Shown here: positions 58,511-64,000 of the stretch, one piece after another
Position numbering within the stretch: position 1 is the stretch's first letter
Layout of the letters: the number at the start of each line of letters is the position of its first letter
NCBI GenBank assembly: GCA_963932145.1
Contig: OZ010573.1
Span: 29,238,396-29,302,395, forward strand
DNA: 64,000 bases
Direction of reading: 5' to 3'
Source of the DNA: Acanthosepion lycidas
Lineage: Eukaryota > Mollusca > Cephalopoda > Sepiida > Sepiidae
Made by a program: the position numbers and the translations under genes
The notes under the pieces: generated by a model
Database searches by the model: none
Told to the model about the DNA's origin: nothing
What the model saw: only the letters and a program-made list of their open reading frames with translations

Positions 58511-58989
58511 TAATATTGCATATTGAGTGCTAGTGTTAATAAAATAGTGCTCGATGTAATACAACAAAGCAATAAATTTGTAATGGAGAATCCAATCAAC
58601 CCAACAAGAGACCTTGAACTGGTTGTGTTTGGTGCAGTAAGCACCAGGAGATACATCATGTTCCACAATTAGCTGTTGAAAGTGGACGTAACTCCGGATG
58701 CTTACTGCTACACATGCAACCAACACTATCTCTCTTGACAGGTTGACAAATTATATATATCTCCATCCTTCTTGAATCATTCTCTAATGAGAATTATGTT
58801 GAATGATGTTTAGATTAATTAATGTTTTTCAGTTGTATGCCAAGTAACTTAGAACAGTTAATTTTCCAACTCTAACTAAATCTTATAGTGTCATGTATAT
58901 ATTAATAGATGTTGAAAAGTTTCTACCTTCTTATTGTAGCAACAGATATGATTTTACCAACAAATGCTAAGATTGGAACATATGAGCAA

Positions 58990-59245
58990 CGAGAAAGTTG
59001 AAAGGAAACTAGAAAAAACAAGCAAACTTATAATCAGAAAGAGGCATTTGAAATTTCTGGTACACATCATAAAGAAAGAGGGCCTAGAGCATTCAATACT
59101 CACAAGAACAGTGAATAACCTATTTACTGATTTTTTGTAAATGGATTGCTGGGCTGCAAAATGGAGTAGTCAAAGTTTATAATTTACTTAGAAAGAAAAG
59201 AATGTTTTAGAGAGCCATGATCACCCATGTCCTTTGAAAACATTT
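58990..59245 (+). repeat. LINE-A 3' fragment
   Basis: Residues like LIIRKRHLKFLVHIIKKEGL and the end sequence AGAGCCATGATCACCCATGT match the family's last 250 bp. Confidence 0.65.
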
Positions 59246-59311
59246 TACAGAAAAGATTAATAATAATTGTTATTTAAATAGACATGTATCAGATTCAAGT
59301 GATAACATGTA

Positions 59312-59540
59312 TGAAACTCAGTATCTGTCTATATTTCTGAGATGAGGTATTATGTACACTATTTATATTATTCGGACTATTGTCCTCATCTTTGTCAACA
59401 TATTTATTGATTAAAGGGTTCAGTTCAACATTCCAACCACCTGAAAAAGGCTGGAATGTACAATGGCTGAAACATTGTAATAGATATGGCAACAAAGATG
59501 AGGACAATAGTCCAAATAATGTAAATAATATATGAAACTG
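59312..59540 (+). repeat. SINE-A derivative: two inverted tails, centre deleted
   Basis: An inverted tail (59312-59410, with TTATTCGGACTATTGTCCTC) is joined through TAAAGGGTTCAGTTCAACAT to a normal tail (CCTGAAAAAGGCTGG, AACAAAGATGAGGACAATAG). No tRNA-like part remains. Confidence 0.75.
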
Positions 59541-59961
59541 TAACAATATGAAATGGCTATACATCTCGTAAAAATTATACCTTGGACACTCATATTTTTG
59601 AGTTCCTAAGTAATTGCTTGTTTTTGTTTTTGTTTTAAATTTAAAATATATATCCTTAATAAAAATTTTGTTTTTACAAAAACATGATACTTTTTCTAAG
59701 CATGGAGCTTTGTTTTTATGTGTGTGAATAACATTCGTTAACGAGAAAAATGTGTTTGTTTATATAAAATATAAAGTGGAAACTGATGACAGTACCAATT
59801 GGAGAGAGTCTGTTTCTTGCTTGAACACAATGTTCAGATGGTCTGAAGATTTTGTTCATGCATCACATAGACTGTTGTTAGTTGGTGTTGGCCTCAATGT
59901 CCACTTTTATATTTACATACACTCTCTCCCCTGGTATTAATCACTTTTACCCATAAATATA
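59541..59961. other. Intergenic, nothing recognised
   Basis: AT-rich; no gene or repeat recognised. Confidence 0.45.
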
Positions 59962-60015
59962 TTAGGTGTCGTCAAAAAATACGTCAAAAACCGACATTAT
60001 TTTTGCACCAACCTA
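59962..60015. mobile_element. Mariner-type MITE with internal deletion
   Basis: TTAGGT, then the second-subtype centre and a full right end. Most of the left arm is missing. TA flanks both sides. Confidence 0.85.
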
Positions 60016-60507
60016 ATAGCATACCTTAAAACTATATTTTTATCTTTTCCATCAGTCTAGAAAACATAAAAAAAATCTGCAAATTCAGTTAAAAATAAAA
60101 ACCATCCTTGATAATGGTTAATACAATAACTAAAAATGTTCAAATATATAGAATATTTAATTTGGACAATTTTTATATATATATATATATATAGAAAAGA
60201 AAGCATTTATATGAACACAAGAAAAATTAAATAAAAAAGCATAATCACAATACCTTGTCAGTTGTCTTTAATGAAACATGTATAAAAGAAGGATTGCTGC
60301 CCAAATACACAATTATATATCTGTCGATGACAATATATACGCACCCAAAAAACTTAACTTCAGTTGTGCACTCTTGGAGGATAAGAGCGAATTTGTACAC
60401 AATGACTAGTACTACTAATATTACAAAGCTCTTCCCTGAATTGAGCACTGTCAATCATTGGCGTGTTTATTCACTGTATGTAAAAATTCACCTTTCTTTC
60501 AACTGTG
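60016..60507. other. Intergenic with (TA)n
   Basis: (TA)n at about 60175-60193. An 88-codon frame at 60255-60521 has no motif. Confidence 0.45.
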
Positions 60508-60635
60508 CACCGAAGGCTTAGGGGAAAATCTCTGACTGATGCCAAATCAGTCAGGTTTCAATCCTGGCTTGAAGCAATTGGATGTCTAGCCACACTGATG
60601 AGCTGTGAAACGGCAAAACAGTCTGCGGTGGATGA
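60508..60635 (+). repeat. Small SINE (family V): tRNA-like head and hammerhead-like 3' part
   Basis: A tRNA-like head (B-box-like GGTTTCAATCC near 60553; an anticodon-arm-like pairing GACTGAT / ATCAGTC) is followed by CTGATGA (60595-60601), helix GCTG / CGGC with loop TGAAA (60602-60614), AAA in place of GAA, and ACAGTC ending in a GTC triplet (60618-60623). CCACA before the core pairs with TGCGGTGG after the triplet at four or five positions, as helix I would. A (TA)n run follows as the 3' tail. The G-to-A change at the G12 position should prevent cleavage by this copy. Confidence 0.6.
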
Positions 60636-60659
60636 CTATATATATATATATATATATGC

Positions 60660-60800
60660 ATATCCACAGCTATGGCTAAAATAGCAGGACAGACTTGCTG
60701 CTACAGCCTTGGAGGGCAACCAGTCTAGGAGAAGGAAACTCTGAATTCAAACCAGATTGCACTATTCTAACAGTGCATATACATAATGCTGGAGACAGCT
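60660..60800 (+). repeat. SINE family S fragment
   Basis: Body only: ATAGCAGGACAGACTTGCTG, GGGCAACCAGTCTAGGAGAA. It begins right after the (TA)n tail of family V. Confidence 0.6.
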
Positions 60801-60888
60801 TGTGAATCTAAATTCCCACTGTAACTCCTACAAGGTCCTTGGATGCAGCATTAAAAATAGCCCAATGTCCCATACAGGATGAAATGAA

Positions 60889-60938
<50 letters not shown>

Positions 60939-61902
60939 CACAGACACATGAGAATATGCTGAAAATTACAAAGAAGGCATTTAAAAAAAAATCTATTTAA
61001 TTTGATTTTTTAGAAATGATTGGAGGACTTTTCAGCACCTTCTCTTGTATTTATAAAAATTCATATGATGTGGTGCTAAAAAATTCTCAGCCCCACCAGC
61101 TTCCCAAATGTTTATACATTACAATTTTTATTTCTTGTGTGGAGGTGGAGGGTAGTGTATTTCCTTTTAGATCAAGATGAGAAGCTTTCATACTCTCTCG
61201 TATATGCCTAAATCAGAGGACAAGCAACTATAGATGTCTTTCTTTTCTTTTTCTCTTTTTAATTTGTTAAATAGGTATGAGAGAGAGAAGGGAGCTGAAG
61301 ACCACACTCAAGAGAGAGAGAGAGACCAAAAGTTAGAAAATGGAAAAGGAAAAGACAAAGAGATTAATTAAAGAGTGGGAGGCATATGAAAGAAAACTGA
61401 GAGAGAATGAAATTTTAGAAGTGGAGCAAAAAAAAAAGATAAATTATAGAAGATGATGGAACCATAAATAAATTAAAGACGACATCGTAATGGGGGTGGA
61501 AAAACCTGTGATGAAAGGTAGCAGGCTGGGAAAGCAGGTAGCTAAGTTGATCAAATTAAATCTCCAAATCCAACCATGGTCACATGTACCTTTAAGTAAA
61601 ATTGCAACCGATGTCATATACAAATCTACAGATGTTGTTTCTGTTGTCAGTACAAAGAACCTCGAGGGAACCATATGTACTTTAACACTAAGCCAAAGTC
61701 ACCATGACTTTTTGGTAATAGTGTGTAGTTATATTTATGTTTAATAACTAAAAAAACATGCATATAAAGGTTTCAGAGGTATGTCGAAATAAAGGTTTCA
61801 GAGGTATGTCAAAAAGCCATGCAGACAATAAGCATCTACGATGATGAGAAATAAAAATACAAAACTTGGAATATGGGTTTGAATTTATTTAAGATGAAAT
61901 GG
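60801..61902. other. Intergenic with (TA)n and a purine-rich tract
   Basis: (TA)n at 60893-60936; a GA-rich tract at 61270-61450 with a 38-codon frame (61341-61457) rich in Glu and Lys; an 84-codon plus frame at 61490-61744 without known motif. A 27-bp unit (AAAGGTTTCAGAGGTATGTC) is repeated twice at about 61766-61812. Confidence 0.45.
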
Positions 61903-62230
61903 ACCGGCAATACAGCTGGACTATGGTAAATTAGATTCAGCTAGCAGATTTCAAATTCCAGCTGAGGCCATTGCATTCACTTTCACATAAATACTCTTGG
62001 GGAAGGTATGAATCCATATAGTAGTAGGGTAAACTTGGCTGTCTAGCCTAGTTAGCAATTTGTTAGCAGTAAAAAAATAACTAAATTCAAAATCAGTTGG
62101 CCATGGGAATAGCAACACCACCTGCTAAAACCTACTTTCTACAGAAATCAAAGCAGCACCACCTACTGTAGTGAGGCTGTGACACTCTACACCACGGATA
62201 GTCTACCGACCAGTCAACCAACATCCTCAT
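61903..62230 (+). repeat. SINE family S
   Basis: A-box-like TGGACTATGGTAAATTAG, B-box-like TTTCAAATTCC, body with CTCTTGGGGAAGGTATGAAT and further sequence shared with 12.0-12.15 kb (ACCACCTGCTAAAACC against CCCACCCTGTAAAAAC). Confidence 0.65.
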
Positions 62231-62289
62231 TGAGCATTAACAAAAAAAAAAAAAAACTGTATCCTTATATGTATGCGATCACAGAGATA

Positions 62290-62640
62290 GCAAATTCTAT
62301 GTTGTAATACATTATACTACACATTTTGTTCCAGTAGATGCAACACAGCAATAGTTGTAAGTGGTCTCCCAGTAATTTTCTATACATGTTCAGTGGAGTA
62401 CATCATACTAGTCAGAGAAGTTGTTGAACATCTTGAAGGGTATATTGAGTAACATGGGCATCATGTGGGCTGGCATTATTCTGCTGAAACAATGCCTTGC
62501 CTTCCTGTTATAAAAATAGCAACTGGTTCAATCATATTAGGATATACAAGACACTATTCAGCATTCCCTTCAAAAACATAAAAGGCAAATGAGAGTTTTA
62601 ACTTTTGACACTTGACACTAGGGGTTCAGAATGTTTTGTA
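62290..62640 (-). mobile_element. Tc1-like transposase fragment
   Basis: The minus strand encodes KALFQQNNASPHDAHVTQYT then LQDVQQLL, the region around the second catalytic Asp in Tc1/mariner transposases, where QQDNARPH is usual. Here Asn replaces that Asp. Stops follow. The family differs from the mariner at 56.9 kb. Limits are approximate and no terminal repeats were found. Confidence 0.65.
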
Positions 62641-64000
62641 CAAATAAACTTTGAAAAAGCTCTCTCCCCAGGTTGATATCCAAGACTCAATATCCATCAC
62701 TTGCAGGACAGTAAAACCTGTTCTTCTCACTGGACATTACATAAGAACATTCACTCATTCAGATGAACTCTCTCTCTCGAAATACTTGAGAGGTACACAG
62801 TGGAATTATTGTGTTAATTGTTGGAGACAAGCATGTACATAATTTTAATTCCAAGTAATGGTAATATTATTCATTTTCTTACAATATTAATCATTCCATT
62901 AGCAAAGAGCCAGAGATACTCAAGTTAGGTATATTTTCACTCCCTGGCTGTCGGTCTCGGATCAAAGTGTAGCATTTGTTCTCTTCATCTCTCATGATTA
63001 TGGTAACATTAGCCATTTCCTTCTAAGGACCAAGCAACCAGTGCTACTTTTCACTGAAATTTAGAAAATCTTTCTATTCAAATAATTTTTCAGGAAATTA
63101 GAATTCTCAAGTTCACTAACTTACTTGCTCTTTCTAATATTCATGTTTTGTTTTTGTAGCCTACTTGCAGTATTGGGAAAAACTATCCCTCACACAGCCT
63201 ATTTTATGTTCAATTTCCTTATCTCCTATCCTAAGTTTTGTTATAACTGATCCATACATCAAGGTATCTGAAGTGTTTAATATTTAAGCAAATGTTTAAT
63301 AATGGTCTGTTTTGACATGCCTGGGGTTATATTTGCTTTGTGTTGGGGATGTCTGTCACTGCTGCCCTTCCAATGTGTTAATCCTAGCAAATGTTTGTGC
63401 AATGTTGCTGTCTAGAAACTGATCGATAAGTGTAGGTATTATCATTTAACCACTGCTGCAAACATCAAACATTATCAACATGTTACTTCCAATATGTGCA
63501 GAGATTCTTCAAAATAATCATCCAATGTCTTGAAGATCCACAATTCACTTTGTCTCAAATGGTTCGGATTGAACAGAAAGAGCCTGTGTTCATCTCTGTG
63601 CTTTTACACCTGTCTTCACGAGACTCTTTCACTGCACTGCATCTCATCACAGCATGCAATAGCATCAAAACCTTACAGACTCAGTTCGTTGCAAGATAAA
63701 CAAAAACTTGACATTTTTTATCAGAAAATCCATTACCCTCCAGCAAGCACATACTGTACCCTGATCAAAATCAGCATTGTTCTTCAGGGTGTTACACTTT
63801 CCTTTATATACCATAATGGTTGGCAGTAGGAAAAAAACTGCCAAAAATAAAATCTAAAATTTAGGTTAAAATTTGCATACATGGAGAAAAATGTCAAATG
63901 TCGTAAAATATAGATCTCAATGTATAAAAAAAAAATTCTCAATCAATCATTAGTAATTTAAGGAATTTCAAAAACTTTTAAGTTTGTTTACTCTGGAAAT
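62641..64000. other. Intergenic, nothing recognised
   Basis: Frames up to 99 codons near 63496-63829 overlap on the same strand and show no domain. No repeat family was matched. Confidence 0.45.

Noticed and set aside
61341-61744. A possible exon: a Glu/Lys-rich frame followed by an 84-codon frame
   Set aside because: A purine-rich tract gives such composition by itself. The frames are not joined by clear splice sites, no domain is recognised, and the complementary strand is also open.

Overview
The window looks like a gene-poor, AT-rich stretch of a cephalopod genome, most likely an octopus. This rests on the mixture of repeats: octopus-type tRNA-derived SINEs, two families of non-LTR retrotransposon (LINE) present mostly as 3' ends, mariner/Tc1 relatives, an 80-bp mariner-type MITE, and many long (TA)n runs. 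No intact host protein-coding gene was recognised. Nearly every open frame is short and either lies in a repeat or resembles nothing. The largest one (minus strand, about 35.6-39.2 kb) is an artefact of a tandem array whose unit is 123 bp, exactly 41 codons.

Layout. 0.5-7.4 kb: 3' fragments of both LINE families and copies of SINE family A. 7.4-12.5 kb: three copies of an element (family D) carrying a short internal minisatellite, a probable solo LTR, and the first MITE. 12.9-21.3 kb: LINE 3' end, foldback elements, an old AT-rich repeat (family E) and an LTR of about 1 kb on the minus strand. 21.4-26.8 kb: a SINE-A copy, a tRNA-like sequence between long inverted arms and (TA)n runs, a tRNA-headed SINE, a foldback element with a hammerhead-like arm, and a perfect 24-bp hairpin. 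28-35.6 kb: LINE and SINE fragments, including a SINE inserted in a LINE with a 16-bp target duplication. 35.66-39.34 kb: the 123-bp satellite array. 41-50 kb: MITEs, a 28S rRNA pseudogene, a 5S-tRNA chimeric SINE, and a MITE sitting in the centre of a larger palindrome. 50.3 kb: the best hammerhead-like fold in the window. 51-59.5 kb: mariner remnants and the longest LINE copy (about 58.0 to 53.9 kb, minus strand), itself interrupted by a mariner element, a SINE with its target duplication, and a 266-bp tandem duplication. 59.5-64 kb: further MITE, SINE and Tc1 fragments.

The theme most worth following is a shared fold. At least four unrelated repeat families carry CTGANGA, a short helix with loop, then GAAA or a one-base variant, which is the order of the hammerhead ribozyme core. 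One of them, the 3' tail of SINE-A, has been amplified into a satellite of 29 full units. Most copies have an extra base after CTGANGA or a changed core base, so whether any RNA cleaves itself is open. All family assignments were made by eye.
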